Shown: positions 18,162-26,816 of the stretch, in pieces | Numbering within the stretch: position 1 is the first letter of the stretch | Layout: every line of letters begins with the position of its first letter | Source: Pseudomonadota bacterium | Lineage (GTDB): Bacteria > Pseudomonadota > Alphaproteobacteria > Micavibrionales > CSBR16-224 | NCBI GenBank assembly: GCA_013285465.1 | Contig: CP053449.1 | Coordinates: 2,132,735-2,196,734, forward strand | DNA length: 64,000 nt | Direction: 5' to 3' | Notes under the pieces: model-generated | Told to the model about the DNA's origin: nothing | What the model saw: only the letters and a program-made list of their open reading frames with translations | Databases searched by the model: none | Made by a program: the position numbers and the translations under genes

Positions 18162-19871
18162 ATGTTCCGGATAGACCGTCATATTCCCGCCCTGTTTGCG
18201 CTGATGCTTTGCATGATTGTCGCAACACCTGTTTTCGCGCAGAATATTCCGTCATCCGCCGACCCTGCCCGTGTGCAGGGGCATATCCGGCAGGAATGGC
18301 TGCCGCCGCTGGAAAAAGAACGCAGCGTCGTCAAAGAAGAAGCACCGGCAGCCACCCCCACGCCGCAAGGTGCAGCACTGATCCGCTTTCCACTGGAACA
18401 GATTTTTGTCGATGGTATGACGGTTTATAAGGAAGAGGATATCCGCCCGCTATATCAGAAGATGATTGGCGAAGACGTGACGCTGGTCGATATCTTCGCG
18501 CTGGCGGATGCGCTGACGGTCAAATACCGCAATGACGGCTATATTCTGACCCGCGCCGTTGTCCCCGCACAGGAAATCGAAAACGGCACGGTGCGTCTGC
18601 AAGTCGTCGAAGGCTATATTGACGCCGTCAAAATCGAAGGCGATACCCGCGCTGCACATAAACGCATCCGTCATTACCTGACTCCTGTTCAGGCGGCACG
18701 GCCTTTGAATATGAAACAGCTGGAACGCGCCCTATTATTGATTAATGATCTGCCCGGTGTGACGGCACGCAATATCCTCAGCCCGTCCCTCAACACATTC
18801 GGCGCGGCTGATCTGACGCTGATTGTCACGGATACGAAAATTTTCAGTGGCAATCTGCGCGCCGATAACCGCGGCTCCCGCTATCTGGGTCCGTTACAGG
18901 TCAGCGCCACCGTCAATACCGAAAATCTTCTGAAACAGCATGACCGCATTTTCCTGCAAAGCGTCACCGCCCTGCACAGCAGCGACACGCGCGAAATGGA
19001 TTATATCGGCGCGGGATACAGCCAGCCTGTCGGGCGTTTCGGCACGATCCTGTCCATTGGCGGCAATATTTCCTTTAGTGAGCCGGGTTATACGCTGACC
19101 CAGTTCAATATCGACGGACGCACCGATACCGTCAATATCGCCCTGACCCAGCCTTTGATCCGCTCCCGCCTGACCAATCTGAGTCTGACCGGCAGTTTTG
19201 ATCTGATGAACACCAAGCGCACCGATAATATCAACCCCGCCCCGACCGAAGACAGGCTGCGCGTCTTGCGCCTAGCCGTCAGCGGCCACCATTTCGACCG
19301 TTTTTCCGGCGTCACCTCCGGCAATCTCCAAATTAGTCAGGGCTTGGATATCCTCAACGCCACCGAAACAGGTTCTGCCAATCTGACCCGCGCCCGCGGC
19401 GTCAGCGATTTTTTCAAAGCCACGGCACAGATCGACCGCCTGCAGCGCGTCACTGACCGTATCCAGTTTTACGGCGCGGTCACCGGCCAGAAATCAGCCC
19501 ATATGCTGCTGTCATCAGAGGAATTCGGTATCGGCGGCGCGGATTTCGGACGCGCCTATGATGCCTCGGAAATAACGGGGGAAGACGCTGTTGCCGCAAA
19601 GGCCGAGCTGCGCTTTCTCAACCCGCTGCCGCTGGTCATTAAAAGCCACCAGTTTTACGGTTTCTACGATATCGGCAAGGTCTGGGATCCGGATAACAAT
19701 ATCGTCTCCGCGCAAACGCGTTCCCTCGCATCGGCAGGGCTTGGCGTCAATATGACGTTTTGGAAAGATGTTGCCTTGAATATCGAAGCGGCAAAACCGC
19801 TGACCCGTCCCGTTGCCTATAACGGCAGCAGTAAATGGCGCTGGTTTTTCAGCCTGAATGCGTCTTTCTAA
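18162..19871 (+). CDS. ShlB/FhaC/HecB-type TpsB outer-membrane transporter
   Basis: Outer-membrane beta-barrel of two-partner secretion, 569 residues. A signal peptide spans residues 1-26. A POTRA_2 domain follows at about 70-150 (FPLEQIFVDGMTVYKEEDI..., RAVVPAQEI, VEGYIDAVKIEG), then a second POTRA-like part and a C-terminal barrel of about 350 residues ending in Phe. The partner exoprotein TpsA, normally adjacent and very large, is not in the window, so this is an orphan transporter here. The TauE-family terminator lies immediately upstream, so it is probably transcribed on its own. Confidence 0.9.
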   Translation: MFRIDRHIPALFALMLCMIVATPVFAQNIPSSADPARVQGHIRQEWLPPLEKERSVVKEEAPAATPTPQGAALIRFPLEQIFVDGMTVYKEEDIRPLYQKMIGEDVTLVDIFALADALTVKYRNDGYILTRAVVPAQEIENGTVRLQVVEGYIDAVKIEGDTRAAHKRIRHYLTPVQAARPLNMKQLERALLLINDLPGVTARNILSPSLNTFGAADLTLIVTDTKIFSGNLRADNRGSRYLGPLQVSATVNTENLLKQHDRIFLQSVTALHSSDTREMDYIGAGYSQPVGRFGTILSIGGNISFSEPGYTLTQFNIDGRTDTVNIALTQPLIRSRLTNLSLTGSFDLMNTKRTDNINPAPTEDRLRVLRLAVSGHHFDRFSGVTSGNLQISQGLDILNATETGSANLTRARGVSDFFKATAQIDRLQRVTDRIQFYGAVTGQKSAHMLLSSEEFGIGGADFGRAYDASEITGEDAVAAKAELRFLNPLPLVIKSHQFYGFYDIGKVWDPDNNIVSAQTRSLASAGLGVNMTFWKDVALNIEAAKPLTRPVAYNGSSKWRWFFSLNASF

Positions 19872-19884
19872 AATTGTCCCGACT

Positions 19885-20841
19885 TTAGAATTGTAGTGTG
19901 CGGCACATCATATGCGGACGGGCGTTTTTCAATCCGCGCCCTGCCAGCCACAGGCTGGAATCGACATCCTGTGCCGTCAGGCCGGATTTTTCCGCCAGTT
20001 TCTCGCAGGCCACAACCGCCGCCGCACGCAGAACCGTCACTTCTGCCGCGTTTTCAGCAAACAGCTCGCGTTTTTCCAGCTTTTCCGTCAGTGCGGGTGA
20101 AAATTCCAGCACGCCGACATGATCGGCATTCAAGACCTGCGGCAAAATGTAATCCGCCGCCACGGTCAGATCGGCCACATCACAGGATACGCCGTGATGA
20201 TGCACGTTCCCCGATGCCATCAGCGCCGTCAGAATGGATTTTTTGAAAAACGGATCATTGCCGAAACCCTCGGGCAGAATATCCGCCAGTTTTTCCGCAA
20301 AATCCATATAAAACACATATTGCTTGCCGTCATAGGCATCTTCCAGCAATTCCGCCACCGCCTGAAAACGGGCGGGGTCGGCAAAGGCTTTGAAAATTTC
20401 CAGCCGCTCTTCCGCAAAGGGAACATCTTTCAGCAGCGGCGCGATTTTATCCTCCACCTCATCCGCCGTAATATCGTAAAAAGGTAATGCTCCGGCATCG
20501 CGAATTTCCGCCATTTTGGCCACCATCGCCTTGGCCCCTGACCCGTCCAGATTCCATTTCTGCGCCGCGCCTTTTTCATCCGCGTAAATAAAGCCGCCCT
20601 GATTGGCTATCACCATCGCCATCTCGTAAAAGGCGCGGGTGAACTCATATCCCGTATCCGCGCCGCCATTCGCAGCGGCGCTGATATAATCTTTCCAGTC
20701 CGGCACAAAATCGGATGCCTGCATGGTTTGGGCAAATTCTTCCAGCTTGTCTTCATTGATCGTCACATCGCTTTGTGCGGCCAGAATATCTTCACAATTT
20801 TGCAGGAATGACTGATGGGTCGGGGAATAGAGTTTGCTCAT
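19885..20841 (-). CDS. Queuosine-salvage-like protein (DUF2419/Qng1-like)
   Basis: Soluble protein of 318 residues. The C-terminal half resembles the queuosine 5'-phosphate N-glycosidase family: an A-D-Y-I-L-P-Q-V-L segment (about 230), LEFSPALTEKL, a conserved-looking Glu/Arg helix (EVTVLRAAAVVACEKL) and an ending with L-W-L-A-G followed by PHMMCRTLQF. In that family the protein releases queuine from salvaged nucleoside phosphate for tRNA modification. The match is by pattern and moderately weak in the N-terminal half, so the function is tentative. Confidence 0.5.
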   Translation of the reverse strand: MSKLYSPTHQSFLQNCEDILAAQSDVTINEDKLEEFAQTMQASDFVPDWKDYISAAANGGADTGYEFTRAFYEMAMVIANQGGFIYADEKGAAQKWNLDGSGAKAMVAKMAEIRDAGALPFYDITADEVEDKIAPLLKDVPFAEERLEIFKAFADPARFQAVAELLEDAYDGKQYVFYMDFAEKLADILPEGFGNDPFFKKSILTALMASGNVHHHGVSCDVADLTVAADYILPQVLNADHVGVLEFSPALTEKLEKRELFAENAAEVTVLRAAAVVACEKLAEKSGLTAQDVDSSLWLAGRGLKNARPHMMCRTLQF

Positions 20842-20923
20842 AATATATATCCGTATAACAATATTGCTCTAGGGCGTAAACTACACGCCCCGGCCGCAAA
20901 TGTAAATACGGGAAGATATGAAT

Positions 20924-21388
20924 CTAGAAAGTGTCATTCAGACGAATTGATACGGGAGCACCTCGACTATCCGCCGTGGATTGAATTTTTCCCGTTGCGC
21001 CATAACCTGTCTTTTGACTGACGGAGTCACGCGCCGATGAAATAATTTTCTCTACCAGACGGCGTCCGGTCTTGCGCGCCGCTTCGATCACGCGCAGATT
21101 TTCCGCCAGAATTTCCGAGAATTTCAGACGCGCCGCCACCAGTTTTTCCTTGTCATCCTGAGGCAGCGTCGCAATATCATCCTTGCGGTCCACCAGTCTT
21201 TGAATACGTTTCTTATATTGCCGCGCCATTTCCTGTTTTTGCGGCTGCATCTGTTTGGCATCTTCAAATTTCGCCGCACGCAGCGCCTGCGTTTCCGCCT
21301 TCAGTAACAGCGCAAACTGTTCCATGAAATGTGTGACATCGGCAATATCCTCATGCAGCTTATGTTTTGTTGCGGGATTGCTGTCCAT
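20924..21388 (-). CDS. FlgN-like flagellar chaperone
   Basis: Helical protein of 154 residues, last gene of flgI-flgJ-flgN. Two long amphipathic helices (about 10-60 and 80-115) rich in Lys, Glu and Gln resemble FlgN, the cytoplasmic export chaperone for hook-associated proteins FlgK and FlgL. FlgN proteins are very divergent, so position after the CheL-type gene is the main support. AGGGAG precedes the start, which overlaps the flgJ stop by one base. Confidence 0.7.
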   Translation of the reverse strand: MDSNPATKHKLHEDIADVTHFMEQFALLLKAETQALRAAKFEDAKQMQPQKQEMARQYKKRIQRLVDRKDDIATLPQDDKEKLVAARLKFSEILAENLRVIEAARKTGRRLVEKIISSARDSVSQKTGYGATGKIQSTADSRGAPVSIRLNDTF

Positions 21389-21759
21389 TATTTTTCTCCC
21401 TGTCCATCCTGTTGTTCCGGCGCATTCTGGGCGTTTTCCTGCGCCGAGATCATAAAGCTTTTCACTGAATCCGCGATTCCCAGCCCGCCGGCCGCCGCGA
21501 TTTCCTTGCCGTATTCGCCGATCATCAGATCACGATACATGTTTTCCGCATAGCCGCCGCCGAACATGCCGTCGGTTTTGATACCGGCAAACATCTGCGT
21601 CAGCATTTGCGAGAGAAAGACGGCTTCAAATTCTTTGGCTGTCTTCTCGATATCACCGATATTCTGCGGTGCCTTCATTTTTCCTGTGGCATCAGCCACG
21701 CGGACATTTTGCATCCCTGAGACGGCTGTGCTGAAATTTGCGGCTGCTGTGTCCATCAT
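21388..21759 (-). CDS. flgJ: Rod-binding protein, FlgJ N-terminal domain (CheL type)
   Basis: Protein of 123 residues corresponding only to the rod-binding half of FlgJ; the peptidoglycan-hydrolase half found in gammaproteobacteria is absent, as normal in alphaproteobacteria, where the gene is often called cheL. The core AKEFEAVFLSQMLTQMF and the GYAENMYRDLMIGEYG block identify the domain. It promotes rod assembly in the periplasm. GGGAGG precedes the start. It lies between flgI and flgN in one probable operon. Confidence 0.88.
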   Translation of the reverse strand: MMDTAAANFSTAVSGMQNVRVADATGKMKAPQNIGDIEKTAKEFEAVFLSQMLTQMFAGIKTDGMFGGGYAENMYRDLMIGEYGKEIAAAGGLGIADSVKSFMISAQENAQNAPEQQDGQGEK

Positions 21760-21774
21760 CTTGCGCGCCCTCCC

Positions 21775-22935
21775 TTACATCACATCAATTTCGGCCTGCA
21801 ATGCGCCTGCGGCCTTGATTGACTGTAAAATGGTGATGATGTCACGCGGACCGATACCCAGCGCATTCAGGCTTTGCACCAGCTCTTGCAGAGTGACGCC
21901 CTCCTGCATGACGGCGATGCGCTTATCCTGATCGGAGCTGATCGTCACATTGGTGCGCGGCACCACGACGGTCTCGCCGTTTTCCGAGAAAGGCTGCGGC
22001 TGTGACACTTGCGGTGTCTCGGTAATGCTGATCGTCAGATTACCCTGCGCAATCGCCACTGTTGAAATACGCACATTCTGCCCCATGACAATCACGCCCG
22101 AGCGTTCATCAATCACAACACGCGCAATCTGGTCCGGCACAATCGATAACTGTTCGATATCGGTAATCAGATTCACCAGCCCCGCACCGTAAGAAGGCGG
22201 CACCGTCAAACGGATCGAGGAGGAATTTTCAGGGAAAGCCGCCGGATGTTTCAGGTATTTGTTAATGGCATTCGCCACGCGGCGCGAGGTCGTGAAATCA
22301 GGATTCCGCAAAGACAAACGGATATTCTCCAGATCCGCCAGATTGAAATCGATTTCTTTCTCGACAATCGCCCCTGCGGCAACACGGCCGCCGGTCGGAA
22401 TATTTTGCGTCACGCTTTCCCCGTCTCCGGAGGCGGAAAAACCTGCAACGGCAACCTGTCCCTGTGCAACGGCATAAACCTCGGCATCCGCACCCAGCAG
22501 CGGCGTCACCAGCAATGTCCCGCCTTGCAGGCTTTTGGCATCACCCATAGCGGAAATCGTCACATCAATGCGCGATCCCTGATTGGCAAAGGGCGGCAAA
22601 GTCGCCGTGACCATAACGGCGGCAATATTTTTCGTGTTCAAATTGGCATTACGGACATTCACGCCCAGTCTTTCCAGCATCCCGATCAGGCTTTGCTCGG
22701 TAAAAGGCGAGTTTCGAAGACTGTCCCCCGTACCGTTCAGCCCGACAACGAGGCCGTATCCGACCAGCATATTGTCGCGCACACCTTCAAAATCAACGAT
22801 GTCTTTAATCCGCGTCGCCGCCGCATCAGCGGGTGCCATCAACACCAGACAGCTGAACACAGCCATCAGCATCAGCGTTTTCCGCACGGTTTTGCGCACG
22901 GTTTTTCGGGCATTTTTTACGATTCTTTCCAGCAT
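21775..22935 (-). CDS. flgI: Flagellar P-ring protein FlgI
   Basis: Periplasmic ring protein that forms the bushing around the flagellar rod in the peptidoglycan layer. A signal peptide covers about residues 1-40, with an unusual Arg/Lys-rich repeat of Arg-Lys-Thr-Val before the hydrophobic core. The mature start RIKDIVDFEGVRDN and the block LVGYGLVVGLNGTGD are diagnostic. The ATG at 22935 with a GAGAGAG ribosome site is preferred to an in-frame TTG at 22953. The expected L-ring gene flgH is not adjacent. Confidence 0.95.
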   Translation of the reverse strand: MLERIVKNARKTVRKTVRKTLMLMAVFSCLVLMAPADAAATRIKDIVDFEGVRDNMLVGYGLVVGLNGTGDSLRNSPFTEQSLIGMLERLGVNVRNANLNTKNIAAVMVTATLPPFANQGSRIDVTISAMGDAKSLQGGTLLVTPLLGADAEVYAVAQGQVAVAGFSASGDGESVTQNIPTGGRVAAGAIVEKEIDFNLADLENIRLSLRNPDFTTSRRVANAINKYLKHPAAFPENSSSIRLTVPPSYGAGLVNLITDIEQLSIVPDQIARVVIDERSGVIVMGQNVRISTVAIAQGNLTISITETPQVSQPQPFSENGETVVVPRTNVTISSDQDKRIAVMQEGVTLQELVQSLNALGIGPRDIITILQSIKAAGALQAEIDVM

Positions 22936-23126
22936 CTCATCTCTCTCTTTCAAACATTTTTATCATTTTATAGCGTCTGAAAAGACTTATCATCTCCCCT
23001 TATATCTATGCGAAATTCATGCCAGTTTTACATTTTCGCGCCTTACTATTGAATATAAAGGATATTTTTAAACAACCCCACCCGTTTCCCATGTCTTTTT
23101 ACAGGCATGCGGGCAGTTTTTGCCTG

Positions 23127-23155
23127 TTGGTCTTACCCTGAAAGCGCGTTATACT
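23127..23155 (+). promoter_or_regulatory. Candidate sigma-70-type promoter of fliX
   Basis: TTGGTC at 23127-23132 and TATACT at 23150-23155 are separated by 17 bases, and the fliX start is 23 bases further on. The spacing is ideal. In Caulobacter, fliX belongs to an early flagellar class, in agreement with a non-sigma-54 promoter. Confidence 0.5.
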
Positions 23156-23177
23156 GGAAATATAGGGAGAAACAGCC

Positions 23178-23588
23178 ATGAAAGTCGAAGGACCGCGCCG
23201 CGGCGCGGATAAAACCAGCAATAAGAAAGCCGTTTCCGGCAAAGATAACGGCGCTTTTTCCGCCTTGGTCAAACAGGCCGCCGATCTGCATAAGGCGCAG
23301 GATACCGGAGAAATCGGAAAAATCGCGGCTTTGCCGGTTCTTGAAGACAGCCTGTCCGGAAAATCACCCGAACAACAGGCCGTCGCAGAGGCGGATACGC
23401 TGCTATTGCAGCTGGAAACCCTGCGTCTGGGACTGCTGAGCGGCTCCCTGCCCGTCAAAGTACTGCATAACCTTTCCGCCAGTCTAAAAAAACAGCGCCC
23501 GCAAGTCAGTGACCCGCAGCTGCTGGAAATTCTGGATGAAATCGATTTACGCGCACAGGTGGAACTGGCCAAATACGACAGGCCATAA
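23178..23588 (+). CDS. fliX: Flagellar assembly regulator FliX
   Basis: Protein of 136 residues found only in alphaproteobacteria. The N terminus is polar and Lys-rich; the C-terminal half carries the family core: ETLRLGLLSGSLP, then L-H-N-L-S, then DPQLLEILDEIDLRAQVEL. In Caulobacter FliX controls the sigma-54 activator FlbD and couples basal-body assembly to later flagellar gene expression. It is divergent from flgI, a conserved neighbour. AGGGAG precedes the start, and a candidate promoter lies directly upstream. Confidence 0.88.
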   Translation: MKVEGPRRGADKTSNKKAVSGKDNGAFSALVKQAADLHKAQDTGEIGKIAALPVLEDSLSGKSPEQQAVAEADTLLLQLETLRLGLLSGSLPVKVLHNLSASLKKQRPQVSDPQLLEILDEIDLRAQVELAKYDRP

Positions 23589-23699
23589 ACACAGTACATT
23601 CGCTATCCGCGGATTTCCGCTTGCGTTAAGCACCGTCTTCACTAAAATAAAAATTGCTGCAAAGCACCAAAAACAAACCGCGAAAAGGATGGCCCGCAG

Positions 23700-24209
23700 A
23701 TGGTAGAGAACGCGTCTCTTAGTGAAAGCCGTTTCAATATGTGGCGTGCGCTTGTCGCTCTTGTCCATACTGACCATAAAGTGATGGATGAGGAATGCGA
23801 TTTTTTTATCAGACGCTTTGACGCCATCCCCTTTACGGAAGACCAAAAACAAATTCTGCGGCAGGATTTGGCGGATGTGCAAGATGTGTCAAAACTCTAT
23901 GAGCTGATCAGCGACAAGGAAGACCGCGGCACATTCATTTACTTCGCGCGGTTGCTGTTCTGGTGTGACGGCGAATTTCATGCACAGGAAGATGCCATTC
24001 TTCAACATCTGCATCAGCAAACCATCAGCAAGCTGGATCTGGAAGCCATTATGACGGATGTCAATGCCGAGGTGCGCCGCACCATGACGGAATATGATAT
24101 CGACATGGAAAGCAAACAACAAAACTCCGGCCCGTGGTCAGCCTTCCTGTTCGCACTCAGCAGCGGATTATGGCCCGCCAAAAAGATACGCGACTTCCTG
24201 AATGATTGA
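23700..24209 (+). CDS. TerB/DjlA-like domain protein
   Basis: All-helical soluble protein of 169 residues. The N-terminal part (MWRALVALVHTDHKVMDEECDFF, split by acidic residues) resembles the TerB fold of tellurite-resistance and DjlA proteins, with acidic residues that could bind metal. A second acidic helical repeat follows around LLFWCDGEFHAQEDAIL, and the C terminus is hydrophobic. The biological role is unknown. It lies in a flagellar neighbourhood without evident flagellar features. Confidence 0.65.
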   Translation: MVENASLSESRFNMWRALVALVHTDHKVMDEECDFFIRRFDAIPFTEDQKQILRQDLADVQDVSKLYELISDKEDRGTFIYFARLLFWCDGEFHAQEDAILQHLHQQTISKLDLEAIMTDVNAEVRRTMTEYDIDMESKQQNSGPWSAFLFALSSGLWPAKKIRDFLND

Positions 24210-24277
24210 CCGCATTGTCATCAAACCGTGTCTGTTATAAAAATTTTCTAAAAAAACAATCCTGACAGCCGTTGGCG

Positions 24278-26716
24278 TTATTTATTGCGCAGCTGTGTTC
24301 CGCCCGTCAGAGATTCCTCGGATGTGTTGAATTTCATGGAAGAGCGTGCCTGCAGAACCGTATTGATCTGCGCCTCCACCTCGGCAATATCTTCCAGCAA
24401 TATCGCGATCAAGGCTTCATTCACAACCTGATCCTGCCGCAGAGCGCCAAGATCGGTATTACTTTTCAGCAAAGTGTCCAGATTCATGAAATATTCTTTC
24501 GAACGTGCCAGAATGGCTTCGTTATAGCTGGGTGACGCATGACGCAATGCCGCCGGAACACCCGCCGCCAGACGAATATCCTGAACCGAAACCTCATAGC
24601 CGCTATTCGGAATAGCTGAACGCCGCGCAATAATACCGGCCACCGGTTCAACGACCGCCTGACGCAGGGTCGCATAGTGGTTACGCGCATTGATTTGCTG
24701 ATGCGCCTGTGCCGTCGCGACAGCGCCTGTGTAAACGGGTTCTGCGACCCGGAAATCCACCAGATTTTTCAGGATTGCCTGCGCCGCCAGACGCTCATTC
24801 GCATCATTCATATTAATTGTGTCACGGAACAGGAAGCGTTCCACATCCACATCCGCACCGCGCAGACCGGGAACACCGCCGCAACCGTTTGTTACCCCGC
24901 GGTTATCTGCGGGATCGGCAAAGATATTACAGTAATTGGCCCATTCGGTACTGTGATAAGCACGCGTACCGTTCTCCGTTCCCGAACCCGGCAGGTTCAG
25001 GGCACGGGAGGCCGATTCATGCAGCATCGCCGTTTTCATGGCACGCGTTGTTTGCAGGGCGCGCTGCAGACCCGGCGCAATTGACGCCATACTGCAAGTG
25101 TTCTCACTGGGTTTATAGCGTTCCATGGCCTCGACTTCCAGATTTTGCAGCGTATCCTGCTGCTTCGTCTGGTTCGACGCATCCATGAACTGCCCCAGAG
25201 ACAGGCTTTGATCCAGAATGGAGGTGTTCCACTGTTTCGTCATATCCTGCATATCGGGCAGGTATTCGTTAAACCACCAATCCTCCATATAAGTCGCAAA
25301 TTGTTCCCCGCCTTCAAAGTTCTGGGCAAAGGTCAATCCCAACTGATCCATGGTAAATTCACAGGGGTCAATACCGGTCACCAGACCTGCCAGAAACCCG
25401 AATGCCGATAGATAGCTGCTACTATCACACAGTCCGGGAAGCAGTCCCGAACCCGGACCCGTCATACAACCCGCACCAACACAGGCTCCCGGACCCGGCG
25501 GCGGCGGAATAATCACCCCGCCCGTACAGGTCGGATCAACGGTGTAATCACAAACCGGCGGCAACGCATCCATATATTCCTGCATCGTCAGGCAGGTAAA
25601 GCCGCCGACCGCATCATATTGGCGCGCCACAAAACCGGGCGGGCAACCGATATCATAAGTCGGCGCACATGTACCGCCCGGCGGATTCGGCGGGCAACCC
25701 ATCGGCCCCAGCACGATATCACCGGGATTAATCGTCACAGTCGGATTTGCCGGTGCATAGGAGGTACAGCTTTCACACAGACAGGTACCGAAATCCCAGG
25801 CGATACAGCTGCCCCACCATCCGGGCGGGCCAAGACCGTCCCATGCCGTACATAAATATTGCGAACAGGTCGTGGCCTGACAGAAACTGACACCTTGTTG
25901 CGTAAGAACACTCTGCGTCGCGCCGCTAATGACGCTGGTACCGACCGGCCACATATAGGCGCGTCCGTCCGGCACGAAAACAATCGGATCAACAGGCTGT
26001 TGGAAACTATAGGCATGAACCGTACCGCAAGGCACCCAGTTCCACGTGACCGTATCCCAGCAAACATCCTGCCCCATACCGTAAGGTGCGGCATTTTGCG
26101 GCGCAATAATCGACGGCAGCGGCGTATTTGACGCAACCGGTCCGACGAAAGAACTCAAGGGCTGGGAAATAACCTGGCCACCACCACCGGCACAGCTATA
26201 CAGCGTTCCGCCGGGCGCCTGCGAACAGGAACATTGCGGACCGCCGGGGAATTGTTCACGAAAACCGGGCTGAATCGCCACACCGTAAAAATTCCCTGCC
26301 GGATAGGCGGATGCGGGCGTTGTCGGCGGCGTCGGCGTTAAGCCGTAAAGATTCATATTCTGCCCGATACAACCCGTTCCCGGGTCCCACCAGCACGGAT
26401 TCCAGCCTGTCGCCTGATTCCCGATCGGCACAATCGGCTCGGATACCGCATCCAGAGACGCACCTGCCGGCGGCGCTGTCGTGCCGGGCGGGAAAACAGC
26501 CGTCACAGCCGGAACTGCCAAACAAGCCGGCGTCATCAAAGGCGGGTTATCCGGAGGAAACATCAAAGGATCACAGACAAGGCGCTGCTGCGCCATGGCC
26601 GGATTTGCAAAAAATGTGGAAAAAAGCGTCAAAACGAGTGCGAGGGCGGCCAGCTTCTTTGAAAAAAGCCTCCATTTACCCCGGAAGGAATATTCTAAAT
26701 TATTTTTACACTCCAT
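24278..26716 (-). CDS. Large secreted Cys/Pro-rich protein of unknown function
   Basis: About 812 residues. A basic start and a hydrophobic segment ending A-N-P-A-M-A-Q at about residue 43 form a signal peptide. Residues 45-470 are rich in Pro, Gly, Trp and roughly thirty Cys, often as C-x-C, C-P-P or P-P-G repeats, which suggests many disulfides outside the cytoplasm. Residues 480-812 are Cys-poor, helical and conserved-looking (for example MERYKPSENTC and YCNIFADPADN). I do not recognise the family; the helical half has the feel of proteins linked to conjugation or type IV secretion, but this is impression only. ATG 26716 was chosen over an in-frame GTG at 26725. Confidence 0.8.
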   Translation of the reverse strand: MECKNNLEYSFRGKWRLFSKKLAALALVLTLFSTFFANPAMAQQRLVCDPLMFPPDNPPLMTPACLAVPAVTAVFPPGTTAPPAGASLDAVSEPIVPIGNQATGWNPCWWDPGTGCIGQNMNLYGLTPTPPTTPASAYPAGNFYGVAIQPGFREQFPGGPQCSCSQAPGGTLYSCAGGGGQVISQPLSSFVGPVASNTPLPSIIAPQNAAPYGMGQDVCWDTVTWNWVPCGTVHAYSFQQPVDPIVFVPDGRAYMWPVGTSVISGATQSVLTQQGVSFCQATTCSQYLCTAWDGLGPPGWWGSCIAWDFGTCLCESCTSYAPANPTVTINPGDIVLGPMGCPPNPPGGTCAPTYDIGCPPGFVARQYDAVGGFTCLTMQEYMDALPPVCDYTVDPTCTGGVIIPPPPGPGACVGAGCMTGPGSGLLPGLCDSSSYLSAFGFLAGLVTGIDPCEFTMDQLGLTFAQNFEGGEQFATYMEDWWFNEYLPDMQDMTKQWNTSILDQSLSLGQFMDASNQTKQQDTLQNLEVEAMERYKPSENTCSMASIAPGLQRALQTTRAMKTAMLHESASRALNLPGSGTENGTRAYHSTEWANYCNIFADPADNRGVTNGCGGVPGLRGADVDVERFLFRDTINMNDANERLAAQAILKNLVDFRVAEPVYTGAVATAQAHQQINARNHYATLRQAVVEPVAGIIARRSAIPNSGYEVSVQDIRLAAGVPAALRHASPSYNEAILARSKEYFMNLDTLLKSNTDLGALRQDQVVNEALIAILLEDIAEVEAQINTVLQARSSMKFNTSEESLTGGTQLRNK

Positions 26717-26758
26717 ACGATACACTGCAACTGCCTAAATCGCGTTCCATATCTTTCT

Positions 26759-26764
26759 ATTATA
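26759..26764 (-). promoter_or_regulatory. Perfect -10 box upstream of the Cys-rich secreted protein
   Basis: On the minus strand the hexamer is TATAAT, preceded by TGC, 43 bases before the ATG at 26716. No good -35 element lies 17 bases upstream. It sits just beyond the putative flaF terminator, so the secreted-protein gene is likely transcribed separately from flbT-flaF. Confidence 0.45.
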
Positions 26765-26816
26765 GCATAAAAAAAAATACCTGTGTTTAAAATCAGGAAT
26801 TTTTTTCTTCCCCTGA
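26765..26816 (-). terminator. Possible terminator after flaF
   Basis: On the minus strand, directly after the flaF stop, AATCAGG and CCTGATT can pair around an A-rich loop. A second short stem (CCTG/CAGG) then leads into a run of nine T. The first stem is 7 base pairs and the loop is long, so efficiency is uncertain. Confidence 0.4.

Noticed and set aside
19866-19890. TTCTAAA/TTTAGAA inverted repeat after the TpsB gene, considered as a terminator
   Set aside because: The stem is 7 A/T-rich base pairs and is not followed by a T-run.
20870-20895. GGGCGT/ACGCCC hairpin between the queuosine-like gene and flgN, considered as a terminator
   Set aside because: No T-run follows on either strand.
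23111-23135. GGC...TTTTTGC sequence upstream of fliX, considered as a sigma-54 promoter
   Set aside because: The spacing between the GG and GC elements is 9 instead of 10 bases and the flanks do not match; a sigma-70-like pair lies just downstream.
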